Source: an uncultured Verrucomicrobiota bacterium
GTDB taxonomy: Bacteria; Verrucomicrobiota; Verrucomicrobiia; Limisphaerales; AAA164-E04
Direction of reading: 5' to 3'
Length of the DNA: 32,401 nucleotides
NCBI GenBank assembly: GCA_913061285.1
Contig: CAJXVR010000042.1
Location: forward strand, 1 to 32,401
The notes below the pieces were generated by a model, which saw only the letters and a list, made by a program, of their open reading frames with translations, was not told where the DNA came from and did not search any database. Positions 17,222-25,543 of this stretch are shown here, in pieces. A program made the position numbers and the translations under genes. The stretch's first letter is position 1, and every line of letters starts with the position of its first letter.

Positions 17222-17923
17222 ATGAAAAAACGTGTTTCGTTCGGTTTTTGTTGGCTTGCGCTTTGCTCCGTTTTATTGATCGACTCGCCGAAGGCGGCCC
17301 AGCTTGATGAGCTCCGGCCGAGGGTGCTGATTGTCGGCGACTCGATTTCTCTTGGTTATACGCCCGTGCTTCAAGGTATGCTCCATGGAGAGGTCGATAT
17401 TTTTCGCCCACCCAATAAGGGCGGCGGATGGATCAACTGCGAAGGCACGAAACGCGGCGTTGAAATGATCGATCATTGGCTAAGCCCAGGCCCGTTTGAT
17501 GTCATCCACTTTAATTTCGGCCTGCATGATCTAAAACATGTCCATCCTGAAACGGGTCGAAACAGTAACGATGCGTCTCACCCTCAACAATCGGACCTCC
17601 GAGAATATGAGGCAAATCTGAGGACTATTGTCGCAAAATTGAAAGCAACCGGCGCTACCTTAATCTTCGCTACGACAACGCCGTATCCAGACAAGCCGGG
17701 TGGTCCCCTCCGTCGCGCAGATCAGCCCGTCAAATACAACGCAGTGGCTCTGAGAATCATGAAGGAGCATCAGATCGCGGTGAACGATCTTCACGGATTC
17801 ACCCAAACGCGTATGGATGAGTTCCTACTTCCCAACAACGTCCACTTTCGCCCATCGGCTAACGTGGAATTGGCGCTGCAGGTCGCCAATTGTATTCGAA
17901 CTGCATTAACAGTGGACCGGTAA
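17222..17923 (+). CDS. Secreted SGNH/GDSL-type hydrolase
   Basis: A 233-residue esterase-like protein. I chose the ATG at 17222, which starts a good signal peptide (MKKRVSFGFCWLALCSVLL, cleavage probably near SPKAAQ); a GTG at 17186 would add 12 residues. Block I is GDSISLGY with the nucleophile Ser41. Block III is FNFGLHD (His102-Asp103 where GxND is usual). Block V is LPNNVHFRP with the catalytic His208. The residue three before it, normally Asp, is Asn205. Such proteins deacetylate or de-esterify sugars and other small esters in the periplasm; the substrate cannot be told. The next gene follows after 32 nt, but the products have no clear link. Confidence 0.9.
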   Translation: MKKRVSFGFCWLALCSVLLIDSPKAAQLDELRPRVLIVGDSISLGYTPVLQGMLHGEVDIFRPPNKGGGWINCEGTKRGVEMIDHWLSPGPFDVIHFNFGLHDLKHVHPETGRNSNDASHPQQSDLREYEANLRTIVAKLKATGATLIFATTTPYPDKPGGPLRRADQPVKYNAVALRIMKEHQIAVNDLHGFTQTRMDEFLLPNNVHFRPSANVELALQVANCIRTALTVDR

Positions 17924-17955
17924 GATTACTCCAACTTAAGCCACCAAAGTAGAGG

Positions 17956-18708
17956 ATGACTTGGACAACGCCTTCTCCGTCTGATTCGTCATCCGGTTTC
18001 AAGTTCTTTCGACAGCTCAATACGGTCGAGGACCTATCCTGGGTTGCCTCGAAGACCTTTATTACTCCCGGATTGGCTGAACGTTTTTTCCAATCAGATC
18101 GACTCGGCGACAAGCTCGTGAGAATCCTCGCCCTTGAGAAAGTCCTTCCAGTCAAAGAGATACTAGAGTCCTGCGAATTTTTTGAACGGATTCGAAAGGA
18201 CCTACGGTCGGAGAGCGTGATCGATCTCTGCTGTGGCCACGGGCTCGTAGGGCTCCTCTTTGCCATCTTCGAAAGGGGCACAAAGCAGGTTGTCTTAATT
18301 GATTCGATCGAGTCACCAAGCCACCGATTACTATTGAAACAGGTCGCACTTATAGCTCCGTGGATTCAAGACAAGGTGCAATTCAGAAAGGGAACCATCG
18401 ATTCCTTTGAACCATCCGCAGCGGCGCCGTCTTCTATTGTTAGCAGCCATGCCTGCGGTCTGCTCACCGACCAATGCCTCGAGACAGCGATAGCCATCAA
18501 AGGAAATGTAGCCGTTATGCCCTGTTGCTATCCCAAGTCGAAGGGACAGGCTTCAAAGGCCTTGCAGTTTGCGTTGGGTCACGAGTTGGCCCTTGATATC
18601 GACCGAACCTATCGTCTCGAACAGTCGAATTACTCTGTTCGCTGGACTTCCATCCCAAATCCGATCACCCCAATGAACCGGGTTCTTGTTGGACGCAGCC
18701 AAAGCTAG
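17956..18708 (+). CDS. Class I SAM methyltransferase, Methyltransf_32-like
   Basis: A 250-residue protein. The SAM-binding motif I is VIDLCCGHGLVGLL (residues 88-101), followed by VVLIDS as motif II, SSHACGLLTD in the motif IV region, and VMPCCYP (187-193). The HACG and P-C-C-Y/H pair is characteristic of the Methyltransf_32 group, which includes Trm13-, METTL25- and GSTCD-like enzymes acting on RNA or unknown substrates. The N-terminal 85 residues are specific to this branch. A copy of the REP-like word lies inside the gene at 18543 without breaking the frame. The substrate is unknown. Confidence 0.85.
   Translation: MTWTTPSPSDSSSGFKFFRQLNTVEDLSWVASKTFITPGLAERFFQSDRLGDKLVRILALEKVLPVKEILESCEFFERIRKDLRSESVIDLCCGHGLVGLLFAIFERGTKQVVLIDSIESPSHRLLLKQVALIAPWIQDKVQFRKGTIDSFEPSAAAPSSIVSSHACGLLTDQCLETAIAIKGNVAVMPCCYPKSKGQASKALQFALGHELALDIDRTYRLEQSNYSVRWTSIPNPITPMNRVLVGRSQS
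18543..18552 (+). repeat. REP-like word inside the methyltransferase gene
   Basis: GGGACAGGCT occurs in frame, encoding part of SKGQAS just after the PCCYP motif. No hairpin partner is nearby. It may be a chance match or a fixed insertion remnant; it is listed because of the clustering of this word around the RAYT gene. Confidence 0.35.
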
Positions 18709-18817
18709 CCCGCCCAATTACAATCCCGGATGGGGATCATTATTGATCGGCACGACGAGATTCTCTAATTTTTTCACCGGCACACAAGATTGGCTCCCAA
18801 GAGCCCTTGGCCCTAGG

Positions 18818-20101
18818 ATGAAAGCAAACAAGACACGCCTCCTCGACTACGTCTTCGTTGACGATAGCAATCCTTCCCGACTTCTCAGCGCTCTGGCTTC
18901 GGCTTTCCTGATTGGATCGCTCGCTGGTCTTCTAGCACGCCTCCCTTTTTTGGCAACCCCTGGCAATTATGCGATCGCGTTGGCCTCCGGCCTTGGAGGA
19001 TTCTTCATCTGGCTGCTCACGCTCTTCATCCATCCCCTGGTGGCAAGCTCTGTGTGGTGCGCCGTATCGAAAAATAGCAAGAGCGTCGGCATCGCCCTGA
19101 CGGCCATAGTATTCTTTGCTGCCACCACATCGATTGCCTTGGGCTGGGGCGCCTTCGCGGGCGTCCTGCTTGCTCCCGGTGAAGGGATCACATTCACAGT
19201 ATCAGAACGTGGGGATTTCCCGGCATGGTTTGCTAATTCAATCGCCTTTCTCAAATCACCCTTTACTACGCCCTTAAACTCGGATGTCGGACTGTTGGGA
19301 CTGATCGCTTACATGGCTGCCAAAGCGTTTCTCTTTGTTCCTTTCCTCCCTCAAGCCACGGCTCGACTCAACCAAATGTTCGAACTCATGCAAGAGCTCT
19401 GTATGGCGTGGATGAAACATGTCTTACGTTGGTTGCCCATCGCCGTCTTCATGATGTCCATGAGTGTGGTGGGAGAAAATGGCATCGGATTTCTGGTCTC
19501 AAAAATGGGCAAGATCTTGGCCGCTGACATGGTCGCTCTCGCCGGGCATCAACTGACCTTGCTCGTGCTCATGGCTCTCTTTTTCCGAGGCACGATCGTT
19601 GCCTACCTCAAGACGATGAGCCCGGCCTACCTGGTCGCCGTGGCTAGCCGGTCATCAATGGGCACATTGCCCACGACCATGAAATGCGCGACGAAGGCCG
19701 GCATTCCCGAGAGTATTCGAAACTTTATCTTTCCTTTCGGTGCCACCGTGAATATGGATGGCACTTGCGCACACATTATGGTCGTTCTCTGCGTCATTCT
19801 CCAAAGCCTCGGAGTCGACATCACTGCGGCGGTCATCTTCAAGGTTGGTCTGACCGTGATGGCAGCATCCATCGCCACCGCAGCAGCCCCCGGCGCAAGC
19901 GTCTCATTGCTGAAATCAATTATCATGGCCGTTTCCGCCTCGCTTGGGCTTGGAATCGACGCCGAACAAGTCCCCCTGATGATTGCCCTTTTTGCCTCGA
20001 TCGATTTCATTTCCGATGCTCTACGCACCCAAACCAATCTCTTTGGAGATACGATGGTTGCCCTGGTCCTAGCACGCCTCTTTGGCCGCGACAGAAAATA
20101 A
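18818..20101 (+). CDS. Dicarboxylate/acidic amino acid:cation symporter (SDF family)
   Basis: A 427-residue transporter of the GltP/GltPh type with about eight membrane helices and two re-entrant hairpins. Signature sequences are the serine-containing hairpin SSMGTLPTTM (279-288), FPFGATVNMDGTC with the cation-site NMDGT at 312-316, and SDALRTQTNLFGD at 399-411. Aligning the last with GltPh, Asp400, Arg403, Thr404, Asn407 and Asp411 match Asp394, Arg397, Thr398, Asn401 and Asp405. The arginine binds a side-chain carboxylate, so glutamate, aspartate or a C4-dicarboxylate is the likely substrate, with Na+ or H+ as driving ion. The start is uncertain: ATG 18818 fits the family length, while TTG codons as far upstream as 18686 would overlap the methyltransferase. 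Confidence 0.92.
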   Translation: MKANKTRLLDYVFVDDSNPSRLLSALASAFLIGSLAGLLARLPFLATPGNYAIALASGLGGFFIWLLTLFIHPLVASSVWCAVSKNSKSVGIALTAIVFFAATTSIALGWGAFAGVLLAPGEGITFTVSERGDFPAWFANSIAFLKSPFTTPLNSDVGLLGLIAYMAAKAFLFVPFLPQATARLNQMFELMQELCMAWMKHVLRWLPIAVFMMSMSVVGENGIGFLVSKMGKILAADMVALAGHQLTLLVLMALFFRGTIVAYLKTMSPAYLVAVASRSSMGTLPTTMKCATKAGIPESIRNFIFPFGATVNMDGTCAHIMVVLCVILQSLGVDITAAVIFKVGLTVMAASIATAAAPGASVSLLKSIIMAVSASLGLGIDAEQVPLMIALFASIDFISDALRTQTNLFGDTMVALVLARLFGRDRK

Positions 20102-20105
20102 TCCC

Positions 20106-20369
20106 ATGAGCCATCACTGTCCCAATTGCCAACGGCTGGTCTACAATCGACGCCTCAAAAACTGTGGCTACTGTGCCGCCCCTATCCCCATAGAAATTCA
20201 ATTTACGGAGCGGGAGAAGGATGCTCTCGATCAGAAAATGGCCGAGCTGCAAGAGCAGCGAAAGGAGCGCGAACGTGAAGCTGAACGAAAAGCAGCTGAG
20301 AAACGTCACCCGCAACCCTATCACCACCATCTCGCGCCCTACGCTAATGGCCTGCGATGGTTTTCATGA
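20106..20369 (+). CDS. Small zinc-ribbon protein with helical tail
   Basis: An 87-residue protein. Two Cys pairs (CPNC near residue 4 and CGYC near 19) form a zinc ribbon, followed by a proline-rich turn and a highly charged helix with EKDALDQKMAELQEQRKERE. Short CPxC...CxxC proteins with a helical tail are common hypothetical proteins in Verrucomicrobiota. The ATG at 20106 is 4 nt after the transporter stop. It overlaps the following gene by ATGA, which ties these two small proteins together. Function unknown; protein or nucleic acid binding is possible. Confidence 0.8.
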   Translation: MSHHCPNCQRLVYNRRLKNCGYCAAPIPIEIQFTEREKDALDQKMAELQEQRKEREREAERKAAEKRHPQPYHHHLAPYANGLRWFS

Positions 20370-20617
20370 GTTCCCTATTAATTACCAAAGCGATAAAACC
20401 AATGAATGCAAGCACCCAAGGAAAGATCGAAGAAAAAAAGGGATCAACCATCGCCGACACCGTTCTGGGATTCGTCATCTTAGGACTCTTAGCCGCCGGG
20501 GGTATGGGTCTCATGAAAGCCTCCGGCATGTCGAGTGGCCTCGATGTTCTCTTGTGTCTCATGGGATCAGTCGCCGCATTTACTTGCATCTACTATATCC
20601 TCTTCGGGAAAGAATGA
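20366..20617 (+). CDS. Small two-helix membrane protein coupled to the zinc-ribbon gene
   Basis: An 83-residue protein with a basic N-terminus and two membrane helices (TIADTVLGFVILGLLAAGG and a helix around VLLCLMGSVAAFTCIYY), ending in FGKE. I chose the ATG at 20366 because it overlaps the stop codon of the preceding gene as ATGA, a classic coupling arrangement. ATG 20357 and 20402 are alternatives. Unknown family. Confidence 0.72.
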   Translation: MSSLLITKAIKPMNASTQGKIEEKKGSTIADTVLGFVILGLLAAGGMGLMKASGMSSGLDVLLCLMGSVAAFTCIYYILFGKE

Positions 20618-20844
20618 GGCGATCCAAGCCAACGGCACCGGCGGATTGAAAAGACGTAGCTCCCCTTGGCCGCAACGAACCCTACCTCCTCTACCAGACA
20701 CTCTCAGCACCTTCGGACGTTTCAGCGAGCGCTCGCCGTCACGACCTTCCCCCTTTCCATCGGGTAGCCTCGCCGCTAAGCTCGAATGATTAACCCGTGG
20801 TCGCGGAACAGCAACGCATCACAGCATATTGGAACGACATTCTC

Positions 20845-22971
20845 ATGACTCGATCGCTCATCCTCATTGGCCTCATTCTACAGTTGTTGACCGACATCAA
20901 CGCTCAAGTTCCGATTGCGGGCTCAACGAGTCAGACCTTCCAAGCAACCTCTCACGACTTCGAGGTCGTGGTGATTGGTGGCACCCCAGCTGGAATCGCC
21001 GCGGCAATCGCTGCTGGCCGACTCGGCAAGACGGTTGTGATCGTCGAGCAATCACCGGTCCTCGGAGGCGTTCTCTCATCTGGCGTCATTCGATTGGATG
21101 ATCTCTATGTGGCCTCGAATAGTGGGGTCATGGAAGAATTCCGTCAGCGTGTCAGAAACTATCATCGCACCACGCTCGCGGATGATCCTCTCGTCCAAGC
21201 CCACCTCACACGTGATCCCAAGTTCCCGTGGAATGTCGCCGAAGGACGCGCTTGGGAACCCCATACCGCCGCCAGAATATACGCCGAAATGGTGGCCGAA
21301 CAACCGAACATCCACACTCGATTCAATGAAGTGCCCGTAGACGTGACGATGGACGGCAACCGTGTCACGGGCGTTATCACCCAAGACCGCGACAACGAGG
21401 GAAACCTCGGATCGATCCACCGCTACTCGGGTAAAATCATGATCGACGCCACCTATGAAGCCGATCTGGCTGCCTACGCTCAAGTGCCCTTCCGAATCGG
21501 TCGAGAAGCCCGTTCGGCAGAAGAACCCCACGCAGGCCGGATCTACACCAACTTCTTTCGCCACGTCCCGGGCACCATGAAGGCTACCCTTCTTCCTGAG
21601 AGTACTGGGGAAGCGGATGACCGATCACAAGCCTTCACCTATCGCCTCACCGGAAAGGACTACGGTCGCCCCGATCACCCTTTTCGCATAAACCAAGCCC
21701 CACCAAACTATGACCCGGCAAACTATCGGTGGAATCGGAATACGAAACCGATCATTCCCAACAAAAAATTCGATCTGCTTGGCATCAGCTGGGGAGGCGA
21801 CCTGACCGGGCACGGCACCGACTGGGTACTGGCAAACTGGAAAGAACGCCAAGAGATCGAGAAGATCTTTCGGAACTACGACCTAGGCTGGCTCTACTAC
21901 ATCCAGACTGAAGGTGGCTCGCCAAACATCGGCCTTCCAGACGACGAATTCACGGACAACAAACACCTTCCCTACCGACTCTACGTGCGCCAAGGACGTC
22001 GCATCGAAGGACGCTATACCTTAAGCGAGAGCGACGTTCACAAGGATCTCCGAGGCAACGGACTTCGCGGCCCCCTTCACTCAGATTCCATCGCCACTGG
22101 AGTCTACGGAATCGACGCCCACAATGTTCAAGGACCTAGCAGTAAGGCAGAACCTCCCTATGGCAAGGGAGCGGCCGAAGGCACGCTTCACCTCTTTGAC
22201 GTGACCGGTCCCTACCAGATTCCCTACGACGTGATGCTGCCCAAACAGAAACAAGGCATCCTCTTTCCAGTGGGTATTTCGAGCACCCACATAGCGATGT
22301 GCACCGTCCGCATGGAACCGGTCTGGTCCGCGCTGGGACAGGCCGCCGGCGTTGCCGCTGCCCTCGCACTGGAACATGACCTGGCACTTGGAAACATTCC
22401 AGTGAGCGAGATTCAGAAAGAACTCTTGAAGCAAGGGCACGTCCTCTTCTTCTACACCGATCTCCCAAGCGAAACACCCCATTTTGCCGCCATTCAAATG
22501 CTTAGCCTCCGCGGCGCTCTACTCGATCCAACCCTAGCCCTTTCCCCCAGCGAGGGACCAGCGACGAGTCTCAGCGATTTGAACCAAACGGCCTATCAAT
22601 TTCGACCGAACGACCCTGTGACTCGCGGTGAGTTCGCCCGAATGGCAGTCAAAGGACTGCAGATCCCTCTCAGCATTACCGCCGCCCATTTCGGAGATGT
22701 CCCCCGAGCGCACCCGGCGTTCAAATACATCGAAACCCTCTATGACTATTCGAGCCAGTCTCTTACGCCATTCTTTAACTATGACGCAAGTCCCGCAGCT
22801 GGCAAAAGAGCACTCGCCCACCCAAACCAGTCACTCAGTGAGCATGAAGCCAAGCAGATCCTCTCAGGCCTACTAAGAACGCCCCTCCGACAATCTACGG
22901 GCCCTAATCGTCTACTAACCCGCAGCGAAGCGGCTGGGCTGATCTATCGACGATGGGACCGCACCCAGTGA
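20845..22971 (+). CDS. Secreted FAD-dependent oxidoreductase with SLH-like C-terminus
   Basis: A 708-residue protein of the FAD_oxidored (PF12831) type. The ATG at 20845 gives a signal peptide (MTRSLILIGLILQLLTDINA). The dinucleotide-binding motif VVVIGGTPAGIAAAIAAG has its glycines at 45, 46 and 50 and is followed by VVIVEQ, where Glu binds the ribose. A second conserved block near the end of the FAD domain (HIAMCTVRMEPVWSALGQAAG) completes the flavin site. From about residue 586 an S-layer-homology-like module (FRPNDPVTRGEFARMAV, then HFGDVPRAHPAFKYIETL) is fused on, so the enzyme may be held at the cell envelope. Family members are found with sugar-degradation and sulfatase genes, but the substrate is not known. 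No obvious operon partner; the alpha/beta hydrolase follows after 152 nt. Confidence 0.9.
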   Translation: MTRSLILIGLILQLLTDINAQVPIAGSTSQTFQATSHDFEVVVIGGTPAGIAAAIAAGRLGKTVVIVEQSPVLGGVLSSGVIRLDDLYVASNSGVMEEFRQRVRNYHRTTLADDPLVQAHLTRDPKFPWNVAEGRAWEPHTAARIYAEMVAEQPNIHTRFNEVPVDVTMDGNRVTGVITQDRDNEGNLGSIHRYSGKIMIDATYEADLAAYAQVPFRIGREARSAEEPHAGRIYTNFFRHVPGTMKATLLPESTGEADDRSQAFTYRLTGKDYGRPDHPFRINQAPPNYDPANYRWNRNTKPIIPNKKFDLLGISWGGDLTGHGTDWVLANWKERQEIEKIFRNYDLGWLYYIQTEGGSPNIGLPDDEFTDNKHLPYRLYVRQGRRIEGRYTLSESDVHKDLRGNGLRGPLHSDSIATGVYGIDAHNVQGPSSKAEPPYGKGAAEGTLHLFDVTGPYQIPYDVMLPKQKQGILFPVGISSTHIAMCTVRMEPVWSALGQAAGVAAALALEHDLALGNIPVSEIQKELLKQGHVLFFYTDLPSETPHFAAIQMLSLRGALLDPTLALSPSEGPATSLSDLNQTAYQFRPNDPVTRGEFARMAVKGLQIPLSITAAHFGDVPRAHPAFKYIETLYDYSSQSLTPFFNYDASPAAGKRALAHPNQSLSEHEAKQILSGLLRTPLRQSTGPNRLLTRSEAAGLIYRRWDRTQ

Positions 22972-23123
22972 AGGCACCATAGGCAACAACGATTTAGTCA
23001 CCCTCGCCTGCGGGCTGACTTCAGACAAAGTCCAGAGACAGTTGCCTAAACAGGCGCACCGCTCAACGTATTTTCCCACACCTTCGTTTGACGGCCTACG
23101 GATCGATTGATAGCGTCGCCTTC

Positions 23124-24002
23124 ATGATCAAGAGACTCTGTCGAATCATGGTGTTCGCCGTCGTTCTGAACGTGGTTGCGGGATCTGGAATCCACATTGC
23201 CACTGCCCAATCGCCGACCATTCAACCTGACATCGTTTACGGACACAAAGATGGGCTCGCTTTGACCTTTGATTCGTTCGCTCCCACCCAAAAAGCGAAT
23301 GGGGCAGCCGTGGTGTTCATGGTGAGCGGCGGTTGGTTCTCCCGCTGGACGCCCCCAGCCCAGGCCTTGCCCTTGTTCCAACCCTACCTCAACGAAGGCT
23401 ATCATGTCTTCGCAGTGCGTCATGGCAGCAGTCCACGCTATTCGATTCCTGAAGCAGTCTCCGACGTCCGACGCGCCATTCGGTTCATCCGACTCCACGC
23501 CAAGAATTACCAGGTGGATCCCGAACGTCTAGGCGTGCTCGGCATGAGTGCTGGGGGGCACTTAACGCTGATGCTCGGCACATCCGCGGATAATGGAGAC
23601 ACGAAGGCCAAGGATCCCGTCGAACGAGTCTCGAACCGGGTCGCCGCCGTCGCCGCTTTGGTCCCGCCCACAGATCTCACAGTCGCTGTCTGGAGCGCCC
23701 CAGAGTCGATACCCGCCTATCGAGGATTCCCGGCGCTCGACCTCGAAATGGGATTGGCTAAAGAGCACTCTCCGCTCAATCACGTGAGTTCAGATGACCC
23801 TCCTGCCCTGGTCATCATGGGAGAGAAGGACGAACTCGTGCCACCAAGACACGGCACCTGGATTGCCGAGGCCTTCCAGAAGCATGAGGTCACACACAAG
23901 CTCATCATCCAAGCTGAGGCCGGCCATGGGCTCGATATCAATCAGCCAAACTCCAGAGCCGTTAGGGAAGTCGTCGCATGGTTCAATCGCCACCTGCGGT
24001 AG
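23124..24002 (+). CDS. Secreted alpha/beta hydrolase (BD-FAE / esterase-lipase like)
   Basis: A 292-residue protein. The ATG at 23124 starts a signal peptide (MIKRLCRIMVFAVVLNVVAGSG, cleavage near ATAQ). The oxyanion region is VFMVSGGWFS, with Ser in place of the first His of the classic HGGG. The nucleophile elbow is GMSAGGH with Ser142. The acid is Asp236 in GEKDELVPP and the base His268 in EAGHGLD. This triad and spacing fit the esterase/acetyl-xylan-esterase-like group that includes BD-FAE enzymes, which remove acyl groups from plant or algal polysaccharides. The exact substrate is inferred at family level only. A structured inverted repeat follows 38 nt after the stop. Confidence 0.9.
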   Translation: MIKRLCRIMVFAVVLNVVAGSGIHIATAQSPTIQPDIVYGHKDGLALTFDSFAPTQKANGAAVVFMVSGGWFSRWTPPAQALPLFQPYLNEGYHVFAVRHGSSPRYSIPEAVSDVRRAIRFIRLHAKNYQVDPERLGVLGMSAGGHLTLMLGTSADNGDTKAKDPVERVSNRVAAVAALVPPTDLTVAVWSAPESIPAYRGFPALDLEMGLAKEHSPLNHVSSDDPPALVIMGEKDELVPPRHGTWIAEAFQKHEVTHKLIIQAEAGHGLDINQPNSRAVREVVAWFNRHLR

Positions 24003-24040
24003 CCTTCACTTGAAACGCCCAGGCCACTCCAGAGAAGGGC

Positions 24041-24115
24041 GGCAAAGGAATCTTGGGCACAGGAATGAGAACAGATGCCCAATTCATCCATTCCTTTGCC
24101 CTACATTCCTTTGCC
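24041..24115 (+). repeat. Nested inverted-repeat intergenic element
   Basis: GGCAAAGGAAT (24041-24051) pairs perfectly with ATTCCTTTGCC at 24090-24100, and a second identical right arm follows at 24105-24115. Inside lies a second stem, TTGGGCA (24053-24059) with TGCCCAA (24076-24082). The alternative right arms would allow two competing folds. No T-tract follows, so it is not a classic terminator. It resembles dispersed intergenic palindromes of PVC genomes, but I cannot see other copies in this window. Confidence 0.75.
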
Positions 24116-24403
24116 ATCAAATAATCTTCGCAAGAATTCAAGCTTTTCGCCGATTGTGGCCACGAGTGCCTGGGTCATGCGCGCCCGTTTTCCAGATGAG
24201 CCCGAATTGATCCTCCTCAATGATGGCCGCGTTCAGCAATGCTCTCGCGAGTTATGATCGGGTGAATTGGAGCCAGTCATTTCCGCGAGTATTCTAGGCA
24301 GTTACCCATTGTAACTGTATCAATCGCCTATCTGCCTCCATCCGGGATTCCCTGGGTCGAAACGATCATTCACTCAATCTCCCCTTCCTCCCCAACACCT
24401 CTA
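24116..24403. other. Convergent intergenic region, nothing assigned
   Basis: This region lies between the ends of the plus-strand hydrolase unit and the minus-strand PEP-CTERM gene. A short plus-strand frame (24075-24257) has no ribosome binding site or domain and overlaps the inverted repeat, so it is not called. Confidence 0.5.
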
Positions 24404-25099
24404 TTAGATGGCTGCTTCGAGGACTCGCGTTGCTCTGATTCTTCTGAAGTAGACGACTAGGATAAGACTCAGTGTAGCGCATCCGGCATAGAACTTGGGT
24501 TCAGGCACTGGCGTGAATACTGTAGAAGTCGCTACAAAACCCAAGTTAAACGCAGCACCTCCATGGGGTGCAGTCGCATGTTGAATAATACTATTGCGTA
24601 AGAAGCTGGGATCAACATTCGGATAGTCAGCATTAACGATAGATAGGGCCGCATGGTTGTCGCTAGGAAAGGTTGCTATATTCGCCTGACTTTGTTGGTA
24701 GGCAAGGCCGTTCAAAGGATCAAGTTTCTGCTCACTACGCGACCAAGTTATTGTATTTGTATATGTGATGACATTGTTCACCGTAGGCGATCCGACAGTC
24801 TGCCAATTATTCGTCGCAAAGGTTCCACTGGTGACTAGGTTGGTGCCGTTGAGAAACCATGAGTCAAATGACAATACGGTAAACGTGACTAAGCCCGATC
24901 CAGGGGTGGTCATGGAATAGTCTCCATCCGTCGTGAGGGTCCCGGAAAACGTATTGCCCTCTCCCACTGAGACCCAATTCCAAAGGAGCGCCGCTTTCAC
25001 ATCACTCACACCCACCGTGAGGCACAAGAGAAACCCCGCTGACCGAACAAAGGTTCGCCCTAGCCAATCTTTAGTATTTTTTTTGTTCTTCGTCTTCAT
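24404..25099 (-). CDS. PEP-CTERM sorted exported protein, unknown function
   Basis: A 231-residue protein. The ATG at 25099 (a TTG 15 nt upstream is possible) starts a basic N-terminus and a signal peptide (SAGFLLCLTVGVSDVKA). The mature part is beta-rich and Asn/Thr-rich, with no recognised domain. At the C-terminus the VPEP motif, a hydrophobic helix (FYAGCATLSLILVVYF) and RRIRA form a PEP-CTERM signal, read by an exosortase that transfers the protein to the cell surface or into matrix polysaccharide. The helix is less Gly-rich than usual. No exosortase gene is in the window. Confidence 0.85.
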   Translation of the reverse strand: MKTKNKKNTKDWLGRTFVRSAGFLLCLTVGVSDVKAALLWNWVSVGEGNTFSGTLTTDGDYSMTTPGSGLVTFTVLSFDSWFLNGTNLVTSGTFATNNWQTVGSPTVNNVITYTNTITWSRSEQKLDPLNGLAYQQSQANIATFPSDNHAALSIVNADYPNVDPSFLRNSIIQHATAPHGGAAFNLGFVATSTVFTPVPEPKFYAGCATLSLILVVYFRRIRATRVLEAAI

Positions 25100-25543
25100 T
25101 CTCGTTATCTTCAACCTGCATTCCGTTCCCGTTGCCCAACGCGGTCCCTTGATAGAATCTCTCCCATCGGCGCATGCCCCCTTTTCAGATTGAATTCCCT
25201 TAAAGCTAGAGACGTGCCGGCCATGGCTTTCTTTTCATCGCAGGCACCGTCACTCTTCACAAACACCTGATCATCAGATGTTTCCACGCAATGCTATCCT
25301 TCAGTATTTAGTGTTGGCTCCCTTATTCGACTCTCTCTAAACGCGGGTAGAGCGCCCATAGGACGCCCGTAGAGGCTACTAGCATTGTCGAGAATGGGGT
25401 AGTAGCGCCGGGGTGGTAAGCCTAACTCGCGATGAGTCAGCCTCGTAATGCGGTCTTCGTTGCTAGGCGAGAACCCGACTAGCCCCACGAATCGCAGTCT
25501 CGGTTCTGGGCCATCAGCGTTGTTGATTGGCTGTTGCCTCAGC
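25100..25543. other. Intergenic region between two PEP-CTERM genes
   Basis: About 440 bp with no supported gene. It probably carries the promoter of the minus-strand PEP-CTERM gene that starts at 25099. A GCTACTAGC word (25375-25383) repeats the operator-like sequence seen at 15693 and 15715. A minus-strand frame over 25294-25614 overlaps the neighbouring gene and has no recognisable protein features. Confidence 0.5.

Noticed and set aside
22335..22344. Further REP-like word GGGACAGGCC
   Set aside because: Differs at the last base and lies in the conserved LGQAAG codons of the FAD protein, so it is a chance match.
24075..24257. Small plus-strand frame after the hydrolase
   Set aside because: Overlaps the inverted repeat, lacks a ribosome binding site and any domain.
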